Of a DNA stretch of 34,068 nt, positions 16,700 to 25,664 are shown one piece after another. The notes under the pieces are model-generated. The model had not been told where the DNA came from. It saw nothing but the letters and a program-made list of their open reading frames with translations, and did no database searches. Each line of letters opens with the position of its first letter. Position 1 is the first letter of the stretch. Source of the stretch: Geothermobacter hydrogeniphilus (GTDB lineage: Bacteria > Desulfobacterota > Desulfuromonadia > Desulfuromonadales > Geothermobacteraceae); assembly GCF_002898515.1 (NCBI RefSeq), contig NZ_PPFX01000045.1, positions 1 through 34,068 of the forward strand, in the 5' to 3' direction. Both the position numbers and the translations under genes were made by a program.

Positions 16700-17686
16700 A
16701 TGTACGGATACAGCGAAACCATTCTCAAGTATGCGATTGATGACAGCCATACCGGGGTGCTGGAGCAGCCGGACGGGATTGGCGAAGTCGGTCTGGGGGC
16801 AGAGGAGGCCGGGCGCAAGCTGGCGGTGCGTTTCATGCTGAAGTGCGCTGGGGAGCGGGTTGATACGATCCGCTACCAGGTCTTCGGCTGCGGCTATACC
16901 ATGGCCGCGTGTGCCGCTGCGGCGGAGCTGGGTGAAGGACAGTCACTCGCTGAACTGGAAAGCTGGACGGCCCGTGTGATTGATCAACAACTCGGCGGCA
17001 TGCCCAGGGAGCGTGATTATTGTGCCGACCTGGCCGTCAAGGCCTTGCGCGCGGCCGCCAGCAGTGTCCATGCCCGGAGGAGGGTTGCGACGGTGCATGA
17101 TCCGACAGAAGAGCATGGTCCGAAAATCAATGTGAACAACCCGACCTATCGCACCCTGATGGCCAGTGCAAACCCGAATGGCTGTGCTGTGGAGGACAGG
17201 CATCTCTTCGCCTGCCTGCTGGCGGTTGCAGACAGCGAAGCGGCCGCGACCCATGCGGCTTTGGGGCTCCCTGCACAAGAACTCGATTTTCTGGTGCGGC
17301 GTTTCTTCCCCGCATGCGGGTGGCAGGCGAAGTCATGGAGCGCCGGCGATCCCCGGCTGCCGGAGATCAACCCTGAGATTCGTGAGCTACTGCAGGAACA
17401 CGTTACGATGAGCCCCGACCCCGAGATTGCGGCCTGGCTGGCCGATATTCTCGTCGCCCGCGCTGCGCATCCAGGGCACCTCTGGATCGCCATGGGGTTG
17501 TTTGAGCGTCCGCAGCTGAGCGCGGCCATCGGCCGTCACCTGCCTTCACTGCTGGCGGCCAACGACAAGGGCATGCGCTGGAAACGCTTTTTGTTCAAGC
17601 AGGTCTGTGATTTGAACGGTGGGGTGATGTGCAAGTCGCCGGTCTGCGGCGACTGCAGTGACTATTCCCTCTGTTTCGCCGAATAA
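16700..17686 (+). CDS. NifU-N-like / NifQ-like fusion protein
   Basis: A 328-residue protein from the ATG at 16700, with AGGGGA upstream. Residues 1-120 resemble the IscU/NifU N-terminal scaffold: VFGCGYTMAACAAAAELGEGQSLAELE and YCADLAVKALRAA supply the second and third family cysteines (C64, C108). The first (CGD motif) is replaced by EAGRK, with only C49 nearby. Residues about 160-328 resemble NifQ: HLWIAMGL, FLVRRFFP, GMRWKRFLFKQVC, then C311-x4-C316-x2-C319-x5-C325 ending DYSLCF, the NifQ cluster motif. NifQ is thought to deliver molybdenum to the NifEN/NifH machinery. Position downstream of nifEN fits. The loss of one scaffold cysteine suggests the N-terminal part is not a standard Fe-S assembly site. 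The fusion is seen directly; the function is inferred. Confidence 0.8.
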   Translation: MYGYSETILKYAIDDSHTGVLEQPDGIGEVGLGAEEAGRKLAVRFMLKCAGERVDTIRYQVFGCGYTMAACAAAAELGEGQSLAELESWTARVIDQQLGGMPRERDYCADLAVKALRAAASSVHARRRVATVHDPTEEHGPKINVNNPTYRTLMASANPNGCAVEDRHLFACLLAVADSEAAATHAALGLPAQELDFLVRRFFPACGWQAKSWSAGDPRLPEINPEIRELLQEHVTMSPDPEIAAWLADILVARAAHPGHLWIAMGLFERPQLSAAIGRHLPSLLAANDKGMRWKRFLFKQVCDLNGGVMCKSPVCGDCSDYSLCFAE

Positions 17687-17719
17687 AAAGGATTGGCCGT
17701 TTGGTCCGCCAATCCTTTT
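17685..17719. terminator. Bidirectional terminator between the nifUQ gene and tauE
   Basis: AAAGGATTGGC pairs with GCCAATCCTTT over 11 bp, with A-tract and T-tract on either side. It serves the convergent genes on both strands. Confidence 0.9.
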
Positions 17720-17745
17720 CCCTCTTCCCCTTTTTCTCTGCCTGC

Positions 17746-18483
17746 TTAAATCAGAAACATTTTCCCTCCTGCCATCACCAGCATCAACGACATCGCCTTG
17801 AGGATCGTTCTCACAGGCAGGTGGCGGCTTCCGCAGAGCGCGCCGATGGTTCCGCCCAGCAGCGCCACACCCGCCAGCAGGGGGGCGTAGTCAGGCACGT
17901 GCTGCAGACTGCTCAGATGTCCGAGCAGGCCCGATACCGAGTTCACCAGGATGAACAGGGCGGCGATACCCGACACTTCGCGAACCCGCGCCCATCCAAG
18001 CAGGATCATCAGCGGGCTGAGGAAAATTCCGCCGCCGACCCCGATCAGCCCGGACGCGAAACCGAGGGCCGCACCGACCGTCATTGCGACGAAAACGGAA
18101 GGCGGAGCTGCCAGGTAATCCTTGCGATCCTTGCGCACGAACAACCGCCAGGCGGCGAAAAACAGCACCATTCCGAGCGCCGGGCGGTAGAATTCCGGTG
18201 GCAGACTGAAATAGCCGCCCATGAAACTGGTCGGAATCGAGGTCACGACAAACGGCCAGAACACCCGCCAGGAGAATTGTCCGGCGCTGCAATACAGGTA
18301 GGTTCCGACACCGGCGACAACAATGTTGAGGATCAACGCGGTCGGTTTCAGGGTTTCAGGCTGCAGGCTGAACAGCGCCATGATCGCCAGGTAACCTGAG
18401 GCTCCTCCATGACCGACACTGGCGTACAGGCTCGCGACGACAAAAATTGAAACGGCCAGAAACGGAATCAGTTCGGGTGTCAT
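17746..18483 (-). CDS. TauE/SafE-family membrane permease
   Basis: A 245-residue polytopic membrane protein with about eight hydrophobic segments. It shows family repeats VASLYASVGHGGASGYLAI in the first half and GFASGLIGVGGGIFLSPLMILLG in the second. TauE/SafE proteins export or import sulfite, sulfoacetate and related small anions. As the last gene of the nifB end of the operon, 54 bp after nifB, it could handle sulfur or oxyanion supply for cofactor synthesis; that is inference. I prefer the ATG at 18483 over the one at 18489, because GGGGAG lies only one base from the latter. Confidence 0.82.
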   Translation of the reverse strand: MTPELIPFLAVSIFVVASLYASVGHGGASGYLAIMALFSLQPETLKPTALILNIVVAGVGTYLYCSAGQFSWRVFWPFVVTSIPTSFMGGYFSLPPEFYRPALGMVLFFAAWRLFVRKDRKDYLAAPPSVFVAMTVGAALGFASGLIGVGGGIFLSPLMILLGWARVREVSGIAALFILVNSVSGLLGHLSSLQHVPDYAPLLAGVALLGGTIGALCGSRHLPVRTILKAMSLMLVMAGGKMFLI

Positions 18484-18536
18484 TCTCATCTCCCCTTTTC
18501 AGCAACTTTTCAGCAAAGGTATAAGTGTCAGAGCTT

Positions 18537-19418
18537 TCAGTAGGACAGCCGTTTCTTTTCCAGCCTCTCCACGTCGATATCCTGCCCGACCAGACCAGCA
18601 GCATCAGCCCGGCACTGCTTGCAGTGGCGTGCCTGCGAGAGAATCAGCTCGGCCTGGTTGCGCACCATCTCCATGGACGCATCGGAGGAGGGCTCGACAT
18701 CCCTGAACAGCCCAACCGGGATCACCGGCATGATATTCATCACTTGCGCGCCGAGGTTGCGCACTTCCACCGCCAGGTCAAGGGTCTCGTGGTCATTGAT
18801 ACCGGGGATGTAGACGTGGTTGACCTTGATCATCAGTCCCGCGTTGGCTGCGGCCTCCAGCCCGCAGAGCTGTCGTTCGAGCAGGATCGCCGCGCCGGTC
18901 TCGCCGTCATAGCGCCGGCCGCCATGACGGATCCATTCGTAGATCCTGGCGCCGGTGGCCGGAGTCAGGGCATTGATGGTGATGGTCAGACTGTGGACGT
19001 CGGCCTCGACAATCTGCGGCATCTTCTCTTCAAGGAGCAGGCCGTTGGTTGACAGGCACAATGTCATCTCGGGGAAGGCTTCGCGCACCAGTCTGAACGT
19101 CTCAAAGGTCTTCTGGTCGGCCAGCGGATCGCCGGGGCCGGCGATGCCGACCACCTTGAGATGGGCGCCACCCTGCATGTCCATGTGACGCCTGACCAGG
19201 CGCACCCGCGCGACGGCCTGCTCGGGAGTGAGGATCCTGCTGGTGACGCCGGGGCGGCTCTCGTTGGCGCAGTCGAACTTTCGCTCACAGAAACCGCACT
19301 TGATGTTACAGCCTGGTGCGACCGGCAGGTGAATGCGCCCAGACTTGCCGTGGTCGCCACCGAAGCAGGGGTGGTCAGTCGTCGTTTTCGCCTTCATCAT
19401 CGGACAGCCGCTAGCCAT
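18537..19418 (-). CDS. nifB: NifB radical-SAM FeMo-cofactor synthase (without NifX domain)
   Basis: A 293-residue protein from the ATG at 19418, with GAGGAG upstream; the longer frame extension runs through the attenuator and is not coding. NifB builds the carbide-containing 8Fe core (NifB-co). The SAM cluster motif is C-x3-C-x2-C in APGCNIKCGFCERKFDC, with GIAGPGDPLA as the GGE-like region and ITINALTPATG further on. The C terminus has ARHCKQCRADAAGL, with extra cluster cysteines. Many NifB proteins carry a C-terminal NifX-like domain; here it is absent, and two free NifX-like proteins are encoded just upstream. Confidence 0.95.
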   Translation of the reverse strand: MASGCPMMKAKTTTDHPCFGGDHGKSGRIHLPVAPGCNIKCGFCERKFDCANESRPGVTSRILTPEQAVARVRLVRRHMDMQGGAHLKVVGIAGPGDPLADQKTFETFRLVREAFPEMTLCLSTNGLLLEEKMPQIVEADVHSLTITINALTPATGARIYEWIRHGGRRYDGETGAAILLERQLCGLEAAANAGLMIKVNHVYIPGINDHETLDLAVEVRNLGAQVMNIMPVIPVGLFRDVEPSSDASMEMVRNQAELILSQARHCKQCRADAAGLVGQDIDVERLEKKRLSY

Positions 19419-19436
19419 GTCTATTCTCCTCAAAAG

Positions 19437-19502
19437 AAAACCCCGGAGAGGTTCATCCCCGGGGCATCGTTGCCGTTCATCAGCGCCACCACCATGTGCC
19501 GC
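19437..19502 (-). promoter_or_regulatory. ANTAR-type attenuator in the nifB leader
   Basis: In - strand order: P1 GCGGCAC-ATGGTG-GTGGCGC (19502-19483; seven stem positions, one mismatch), an 8-nt linker, P2 GGC-AACGAT-GCC (19474-19463), then a terminator stem CCCCGG/CCGGGG (19464-19441) followed by TTTT. Both loops are ANNGNN. P2 and the terminator share bases. The element is between cistrons of the nif operon; I see no sigma-54 site just upstream, so it would act on read-through transcripts. Confidence 0.78.
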
Positions 19503-19519
19503 ATTCCTATCAAAATCCT

Positions 19520-19550
19520 GGCAGACCGGCCCACTGGGGACCGGTCTGCC
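19520..19550 (-). terminator. Strong hairpin between nifX and nifB
   Basis: GGCAGACCGG pairs with CCGGTCTGCC over 10 bp. Only a short T-rich stretch (AGGATTTT) follows on the - strand, so it may be an mRNA processing or stabilising hairpin rather than a terminator. A second hairpin, GATCTGC-AAGA-GCAGATC, lies at 19584-19601. Confidence 0.55.
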
Positions 19551-19611
19551 CTGCCATGGGCAGATAACAGGCTCTGGAAAGAAGATCTGCAAGAGCAGAT
19601 CGTGGAAACTT

Positions 19612-19995
19612 TCAGGCGTGGGAGCAGGAGCCTTCCTGCCGCCGTTTGCCACTGCAGTTTCCGGTGCAGACCGAGTCGTGAGCCAATTTCAGTGCGTCTG
19701 CGATTGTTCCGCCGGCGACCAGCGGCTTGATTCCTACCTTCTCAAGTTCCTGTTTCGGCAGTTCACCGATCATCGCTGCCACCACTGCTTTGCAGCCTGC
19801 CAGAGCATTGACGATGGCGTTGAACTGCGGATGGCGAAACGGGTGATTCGGATCATAGGAACAGTATTTATCGACTTGAACCTCTTTCACCGGCGCGGGG
19901 CTGCCGCCACCGTAATCGTAGATCAGGAAACGCTCCGCGTGGCCGAAGTGCTGGTCGACCTCGGTACCGCTTTTCGATGCAACTGCGATGAGCAT
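19612..19995 (-). CDS. nifX: NifX/NifB-C-terminal-family cofactor-binding protein
   Basis: A 127-residue protein starting MLIAVASKSGTEVDQHFGHAERF, the classic NifX/NafY-type fold with the HFG motif. AAMIGELPKQELEKVGI and AGGTIADAL are also family-typical. The C-terminal tail is cysteine- and charge-rich (CTGNCSGKRRQEGSC), which might bind a cluster. Family members hold NifB-co or FeMo-co in transit between NifB, NifEN and NifDK. AAAAGGAG precedes the ATG. It sits between the nif ferredoxin and nifB, and may replace the NifX domain missing from this NifB. Confidence 0.88.
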   Translation of the reverse strand: MLIAVASKSGTEVDQHFGHAERFLIYDYGGGSPAPVKEVQVDKYCSYDPNHPFRHPQFNAIVNALAGCKAVVAAMIGELPKQELEKVGIKPLVAGGTIADALKLAHDSVCTGNCSGKRRQEGSCSHA

Positions 19996-20016
19996 GACAG
20001 AACTCCTTTTAAATTT

Positions 20017-20286
20017 TTATGCTTCCAGCGGTTTGAGGGTGAAACAGCCCTTGGGGCAGGTCGAGGCGCAGGCGGCGCAGCCGCTGCAGTTGTCTCCGTT
20101 GACTACGCTCATGACCATGCGGATCGAATCACTCTCTTCGTCGATCAAGTCTTCCGGTCCGAGCACCTTGCGCGCGCAGGCCTTGAAGCAGCGGCCACAG
20201 CCGATGCACTTCTCGTGGTCGATCTCCTCGACGAAAGCCGGGGTCCATTCACTTCCCCCCTTGGTCGTTGCGGTCAGAAATGCCAT
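20017..20286 (-). CDS. nif-associated 2[4Fe-4S] ferredoxin (FdxB type)
   Basis: An 89-residue ferredoxin with motifs CIGCGRCFKACARKV and CSGCAACASTCPKG, i.e. two 4Fe-4S clusters. The sequence resembles the nif-specific ferredoxin III family (MAFLTATTKGGSEWTPAFVE N terminus, EESDSIRMVMSV linker). It likely supplies electrons for the NifB reaction or nitrogenase. A strong TAAGGAG ribosome site precedes it. It is in the nif operon, 21 bp before nifX. Confidence 0.9.
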   Translation of the reverse strand: MAFLTATTKGGSEWTPAFVEEIDHEKCIGCGRCFKACARKVLGPEDLIDEESDSIRMVMSVVNGDNCSGCAACASTCPKGCFTLKPLEA

Positions 20287-20303
20287 GGTTAACTCCTTAA
20301 ATC

Positions 20304-20398
20304 GGCTAAGGGCTAAGGGCGAAAAGCTAAGGGTAAAAACCGATCAGCTCCTTGCCGGGTTTGTTTTCCTTTGGCCATTGAGCCCTTAGCCCTTGGCC
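20304..20398. repeat. Inverted repeat overlapping the end of the upstream nifX-like gene
   Basis: GGCTAAGGGCTAAGGG near 20304-20319 is complementary, with slight mismatch, to CCCTTAGCCCTTGGCC at 20383-20398. The stop codon TAA of the gene at 20386 lies within the right arm. Confidence 0.7.
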
Positions 20399-20766
20399 GC
20401 CCCTGCATTTTTCATCATCGCCTTGCGCAACCAGGGCGGCGGACTCCCCTGCAGCACTTCCTGCAGCCTGGCCACCACCTCGGTGATTGGCTCGGCGGTC
20501 TTGCTTTTGAGCGGATGAATCTTCTTCGCCACCAGCCGCGCCGCCGCCGGGCCGCCGATCTGGCTGACGTAGACCAGGGCGCAATCGGCCAGAGCCGCGC
20601 TGCGTGCCTCGATGCGATCATCTGCATCCCCGTCCCCCTCGTCGACCTGCAGGATGCCGGTAAACTCGGCGGCGTCCGGCCCGATCTCCCAGAGATAGAA
20701 TTCCTTTGCCTTGCCGAAGTGTTCGTTGATATGGACTTTGTCGGTACTGGCGAATGCGACTTTCAT
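20386..20766 (-). CDS. Second NifX-like protein
   Basis: A 126-residue protein from the ATG at 20766 (MKVAFASTDKVHINEHFGKA), with AGGAGA upstream. The N-terminal half matches the NifX/NafY cofactor-binding fold (HFGKAKEFYLWEIG; YVSQIGGPAAARLV). The C terminus (VVARLQEVLQGSPPPWLRKAM) is typical of NifX proteins encoded next to nifK. The probable job is holding FeMo-co or apo-NifDK during maturation. It follows nifK after about 155 bp and precedes the ferredoxin. Its stop is supplied by a palindromic repeat, so the last few residues may have been altered. Confidence 0.82.
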   Translation of the reverse strand: MKVAFASTDKVHINEHFGKAKEFYLWEIGPDAAEFTGILQVDEGDGDADDRIEARSAALADCALVYVSQIGGPAAARLVAKKIHPLKSKTAEPITEVVARLQEVLQGSPPPWLRKAMMKNAGAAKG

Positions 20767-20920
20767 GAATTCTCCTGGCCTTGTCTTGCTACGGACCAGG
20801 TTCAGTCTGCGGATCCTGGCCATGTAGACTCCTGGGATATGGCGCCAGGCTCTGGGCATTCGGAACAAACAACCAAGTGCCCATCGCCCGGTGCCTGACG
20901 CCTGGCTGAGGCCTTGGGCC

Positions 20921-22387
20921 TCAGCGCATCATCTCGAACCACGGGTCCTCGCACGTCTCATCCTTGATATCGAGGAACTTGTTGGCAATCTGCGTCAGCA
21001 GGTTGATCGCCCCGTTGTAGCCGATGACCGGGGTGCGGTGCAGGTTGATGCGATCGAGGATCGGCATGCCGACGCGGAACAGCGGGATCTTGGCGTCCCG
21101 TGCCGCCCACTTGGCGTGGGTGTCGCCGATGATCGCGTCGCAGGGATCGGTCATCAGCAGGCTGCGCAGGTGCCAGAGGTCCTTGTTGATGTAGATGCCG
21201 CAGCCCTCGCCGAAGGGGGAAGAGTCAAGCAGCGCCTGCATCTCCTTCTGAAACTTCTTGGTCGCTCGCGAGCAGACAATGTGTTTCGGAATCGCACCCA
21301 TTTCGAGCAGGAAGGTGACGATGCCGAGCAGGTAGTCGGGGTCTCCGACGACGGCGAACTTCTTGCCGTGGATGTACTGGTGCCCATCGGTGATGGCATC
21401 GACGGCGCGGCCGCGCTCGGCCTTGAGTTCCTCCGGAACCGACTTGTCGAACAGTTCGGAAAGTTTCAGCAGGAAGGCGTCGGTCGCCTTGATGCCGAAG
21501 GGCATCGGCATCGTCAGGCTCTCGCCCGCGAACTCGGCGCTGATGAACTTCATCGTCGTGCTGGTCGAATACTTCTGCAGCGAGATCGTTGCCTTGCCGT
21601 TGATCGATTCGGCGGCGTCTTCCAGCTTCGTCCCACCCGGGTAGGGACGATAGGTGCCGTCACAGACCGAGTCGAAGGTCTCGCTGATGTCGGCCAGCAT
21701 GGTGCAGGGAATCTCCATAAGCTCGCAGTAGCGCTTGTATTCGCGCAGGTTGGCGGTGTTGCCGTCGAAGCCGGGGATGAGGTTCAGCTTTCCGGTGCAC
21801 TTGCCCTCGACCTTTTTGCCCTCGGTCAGGTACTGCAGGATGCTTTTGAGCATGGCGTCGTAGCCGTGGATATGGCTGCCGTTGAAACTGGGCGTGTTGG
21901 CGTAAGGGGTCGGCAATCCCTCGGGGACCAAATCCCTGGCGCGGGCGTTCTTGACGTAGGCGTTAAGGTCATCGCCGATGACCTCAGGCATGCAGGTGGT
22001 GTAGATCGCCAGCATCTTCGGCTTGTAGAGGGCAATGGTGTTCTCGACCCCTTCGAAGAAGTTGGCCTGGCCGCCGAACACCGCGCCGTCCTCGGTCATG
22101 GCGTCGGCCGCGGCCGCCGCCGGCTCGCGGAAGTGACGGGTGAAGGTGGAACGGAAGTAGGAGACGCAGCCCTGTGAGCCGTGCACGAAGGGCATGGTTT
22201 CCTCGAAGCCGTGCGCGACCATCTGCGCGCCCAGCGGCTGGCACATGTGCGCCGGGTTGACCACCAGCGCTTCACGGGCGAAGTTCTTTTCCCTGTATTC
22301 TTCGGTATTGATCCACTTCGCAACCCGCTCGATCTCCTCGGGACTGTGGGTGGTCATCGGTTTAGCAACTGCTGCTTCTGCACTCAT
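20921..22387 (-). CDS. nifK: Nitrogenase MoFe protein beta chain NifK
   Basis: A 488-residue protein from the ATG at 22387 (MSAEAAVAKPMTTHS), with AAGGAGA upstream; the longer extension runs into an intergenic repeat. NifK forms the alpha2-beta2 MoFe protein with NifD and shares the P-cluster. P-cluster ligand regions are HMCQPLGAQMVAHGFE, FVHGSQGCVSYFRSTFTRHF and IYTTCMPEVIGDD. The length is short compared with the roughly 520-residue Azotobacter type, as in Geobacter- and clostridia-like nitrogenases. Confidence 0.96.
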   Translation of the reverse strand: MSAEAAVAKPMTTHSPEEIERVAKWINTEEYREKNFAREALVVNPAHMCQPLGAQMVAHGFEETMPFVHGSQGCVSYFRSTFTRHFREPAAAAADAMTEDGAVFGGQANFFEGVENTIALYKPKMLAIYTTCMPEVIGDDLNAYVKNARARDLVPEGLPTPYANTPSFNGSHIHGYDAMLKSILQYLTEGKKVEGKCTGKLNLIPGFDGNTANLREYKRYCELMEIPCTMLADISETFDSVCDGTYRPYPGGTKLEDAAESINGKATISLQKYSTSTTMKFISAEFAGESLTMPMPFGIKATDAFLLKLSELFDKSVPEELKAERGRAVDAITDGHQYIHGKKFAVVGDPDYLLGIVTFLLEMGAIPKHIVCSRATKKFQKEMQALLDSSPFGEGCGIYINKDLWHLRSLLMTDPCDAIIGDTHAKWAARDAKIPLFRVGMPILDRINLHRTPVIGYNGAINLLTQIANKFLDIKDETCEDPWFEMMR

Positions 22388-22409
22388 CGTATATCTCCTT
22401 ATTTCAATC

Positions 22410-22636
22410 CCGTAGGGTCGAACCTTGTGTTCGCCCGGTCTAGCTACGTCCGGTCTTGGTTCGATGCGGGCGATGACAAGCATCGCCCCTACGGTTATTG
22501 GGGGAGGTATCCCCTTTAAAATCGGCCTCGCGCCTGTTCGCTTTGCTCACTTAAGTTCGCCAAGTGCGCAAGAAAACCTGAATGATTTACCCTGGTTTAA
22601 AACTTTGCGGACTCTGCGAACTCCGCGTGAGAATGC
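22410..22636. repeat. Repeats in the nifD-nifK gap
   Basis: Two elements. At 22410-22494, CCGTAGGG and CCCTACGG flank two hairpins containing GGGCGATGACAAGCATCGCCC. At about 22540-22636, an imperfect inverted repeat has arms around ACTTAAGTTCGCCAAGTGCG and CTTTGCGGACTCTGCG. No gene or promoter is visible. Such hairpins within nifDK mRNA could influence stoichiometry. Confidence 0.7.
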
Positions 22637-22642
22637 TTTTGC

Positions 22643-24085
22643 TTAAAACGGACTTTTCACCAGGTCCCAGGTCGGCGAGTTGATCGCCATATCGATATCG
22701 CGGGCAAAGATCTTGAATCCTTCGTAGCCGTGATAGGGGCCCGAGTAGTCCCAGCTATGCATCTGGCGGAAAGGGATACCGGCTTTCTGGAAGACATACT
22801 TCTCCTTGATGCCGCTGCCGATCAGGTCGGGTTTGAACTCTTCGACGAATTTTTCCAGTTCGAACTCGGAAACGTCGTCGTAGATGATGGTGTCTTTGGC
22901 CAACTCGGGGCTGGTGCGGTCGTAGTCGTCCTGGTGGGCGAATTCGTAGCCGGCACCAGTGATCTGGATGCCGAGATCCTCGTAGGCGCCGATGGTGTGG
23001 CGTGGGCGCAGGCCGCCGACGAAGAGCATCGCGGTTTTGCCTTCGAGGCGCGGCTTGTACTGGGCGATCACCGTGTCCATCTCCTTGCGGTGTTTCCTGA
23101 TCACCTTCTCGACGTTCTTCCTGATCTTGTCGTCGAACCGCTCAGCAATAGCACGCAGGGAGGCTTCGATCTTGGTCGGGCCGAAGAAGTTGTACTCCAG
23201 CCAGGGGATGTTCCACTTCTCTTCCATCACCTTGCACATGTAGTTCATCGAGCGGTAGCAGTGGATCAGGTTGAGCTTGACGCTGTTGGTAGCGGCGATC
23301 TTCTCGATCTCGCCATCGCCGGTCCAGACGCTCTTGACGTTGAGGCCGATCTCCTCGAGGATCGGCTTGGCCGCCCAGACGTCGCCGCCGATATTGTAGT
23401 CGCCGATCAGTGCCACGTCATAGGGACCGGGTTCCTCGTCGTACTTGCGCTTGCCGATGACGAAGTCGCGGATCGAGTCGTTGGAAATGTGGTGCCCCAG
23501 CGACTGGGAGACGCCACGGAAGCCTTCGCAGTTGCAGGGGATGACCAGCTTGCCGAACTCCTCCTCCATCCTCTTGGCAACGGAGTTGATGTCGTCGCCG
23601 ATCAGCCCGACCGGACACTCGGAGAGGACCGACAGCCCCTTGCACAGCGGAAAGAGTTCGTTGGCTTCGCGCAGCAGCTTCTCCAGCTTTTTGTCGCCGC
23701 CGTAGACGATGTCGCGTTCCTGGAAGTCGGAGGTGAAATCCATCGGGAAGGATGTGACCCCCGGCTTGCCCTGCATCAGGTTGCGCCGGGTCCCCCAGCT
23801 GTACATGCCGCAACCGATCGGGCCATGGCTGACGTGGACGACGTCGCGGATCGGCCCCCACACCACCCCCTTGGCACCGGCGTAGGCGCAGCCGCGCTGG
23901 CTCATGATGCCGGGGACGACCTTCTTGTTCGACTTGACCGCGCAGGTCGAGGCGGTCGGTTCGTTGGCGCCGAGATGCTGGGCGCGCTTCTTGGCCGCCT
24001 TCTCCGGCATCTCCGCCAGGGTATCGGCGATCAGCTTCTCGGTTCTTGCTTTACTCATGCCCTTGATGGGCTTACGTTCTGACAT
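22643..24085 (-). CDS. nifD: Nitrogenase MoFe protein alpha chain NifD
   Basis: A 480-residue protein that binds FeMo-cofactor and reduces N2. P-cluster cysteines are visible at C66 ([12 protein letters not shown]), C92 ([16 protein letters not shown]) and in [12 protein letters not shown]. The FeMo-co ligands are the cysteine in [13 protein letters not shown] and the histidine in [18 protein letters not shown]. The start has TTAAGGAG upstream. It is cotranscribed with nifH and nifK. Confidence 0.97.
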   Translation of the reverse strand: MSERKPIKGMSKARTEKLIADTLAEMPEKAAKKRAQHLGANEPTASTCAVKSNKKVVPGIMSQRGCAYAGAKGVVWGPIRDVVHVSHGPIGCGMYSWGTRRNLMQGKPGVTSFPMDFTSDFQERDIVYGGDKKLEKLLREANELFPLCKGLSVLSECPVGLIGDDINSVAKRMEEEFGKLVIPCNCEGFRGVSQSLGHHISNDSIRDFVIGKRKYDEEPGPYDVALIGDYNIGGDVWAAKPILEEIGLNVKSVWTGDGEIEKIAATNSVKLNLIHCYRSMNYMCKVMEEKWNIPWLEYNFFGPTKIEASLRAIAERFDDKIRKNVEKVIRKHRKEMDTVIAQYKPRLEGKTAMLFVGGLRPRHTIGAYEDLGIQITGAGYEFAHQDDYDRTSPELAKDTIIYDDVSEFELEKFVEEFKPDLIGSGIKEKYVFQKAGIPFRQMHSWDYSGPYHGYEGFKIFARDIDMAINSPTWDLVKSPF

Positions 24086-24108
24086 GGATGCTCCTTAAAA
24101 GCTATGAA

Positions 24109-24200
24109 CCACGGAGGCACTGAGACACGGAGATACCTCCCCTGTTGGGTGAAAACCAAAACCTGCTTTTGTACGTCTCTGTGACTTCGTGTCTCCGTGG
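24109..24200. repeat. Inverted repeat in the nifH-nifD gap
   Basis: CCACGGAGGCAC at the left pairs with the right arm around CGTGTCTCCGTGG (24188-24200). The unit (ACGGAG-type) resembles that at 26980-27144. It is a hairpin in the nifHD mRNA, similar in place to stabilising hairpins known downstream of nifH in other bacteria. Confidence 0.8.
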
Positions 24201-24207
24201 TAAAGAA

Positions 24208-25107
<900 letters not shown>

Positions 25108-25216
25108 TCAGTGGCTCATCCGCCACCCTGATTAAGGCCCGTTCTGCAGCAGATCACGGCGGCATCTCCGTTGATGTTGTCTTGTCTGCAGGTCGAACGA
25201 ACCCTTGCTTGTTATG

Positions 25217-25285
25217 AAAAAAGCCCAACAATCCCTGAATTGCGGGTGCTGGGCTGCAGTGCCGGGCGGCGCGAATCAGTGCGCC
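25217..25285 (-). promoter_or_regulatory. nifH leader attenuator B (proximal)
   Basis: In - strand order: hairpin GGCGC-ACTGATTC-GCGCC (25285-25268; eight-base loop that still has A1 and G4), a 4-nt linker, P2 GGC-ACTGCA-GCC (25263-25252), then a terminator stem GCCCAGCA/TGTTGGGC (25254-25223) followed by six U. P2 shares its 3' arm with the terminator. Confidence 0.78.
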
Positions 25286-25410
25286 AAAAAGAGCAAAGCC
25301 CGTTCAGATCTCAAGAGATCAAAACGGGCTTCATTGCCTGTTTAACCAAATCACTTATTTGGGACGCGACAACTCTGTAGCGTCTGGGTTGGTGCCTTCA
25401 TCCCTGAAGG
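25286..25410 (-). promoter_or_regulatory. nifH leader attenuator A (distal)
   Basis: In - strand order: hairpin CCTTC-AGGGAT-GAAGG (25410-25395), hairpin GACGCTAC-AGAGTT-GTCGCGTC (25384-25363, one U-C mismatch), a small CCAAAT/ATTTGG hairpin, P2 GGC-AATGAA-GCC (25338-25327), and a terminator stem AAGCCCGTT/AACGGGCTT (25331-25296) with an interrupted U-tract. All three hexaloops are ANNGNN. P2 and the terminator overlap. Which of the two upstream hairpins acts as P1 is unclear. Confidence 0.75.
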
Positions 25411-25434
25411 AGTCGTCATTCACTGGTCGATACT

Positions 25435-25450
25435 TCCACGAGTCGTGCCA
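25435..25450 (-). promoter_or_regulatory. Probable sigma-54 promoter of nifHDK
   Basis: On the - strand TGGCAC-GACTC-GTGGA. The -24 part is perfect; the -12 dinucleotide is GG instead of GC. The position, about 14 nt from predicted start to the first leader hairpin, matches the nifV layout. The rest of 25451-25664 holds no gene; an ACAGGT/ACCTGT inverted pair at 25505 and 25535 could be an activator site. Confidence 0.5.
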
Positions 25451-25664
25451 ACGTTGAAAAAATCGTGCAAAGGGCCTATTTATCGGTTTTCTGGCACAAT
25501 GCCGACAGGTTTGCGCGGATTATTGGTTCGTCTACCTGTTCAGTAATTGGGCACTGGTTGGGCAAATGAGTGGCAAAGAAAAGTCCAGAGGCAGGGCAGG
25601 GAGACGGTGGCGGGGATATGAGACGATTCTGCTCAATCACGTCCGTCCTCACCTGAGGAAAGTC

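Noticed and set aside
25491-25506. TGGCAC on the + strand upstream of nifH as a sigma-54 promoter
   Set aside because: The -12 region is wrong (CGACA) and no + strand gene follows.
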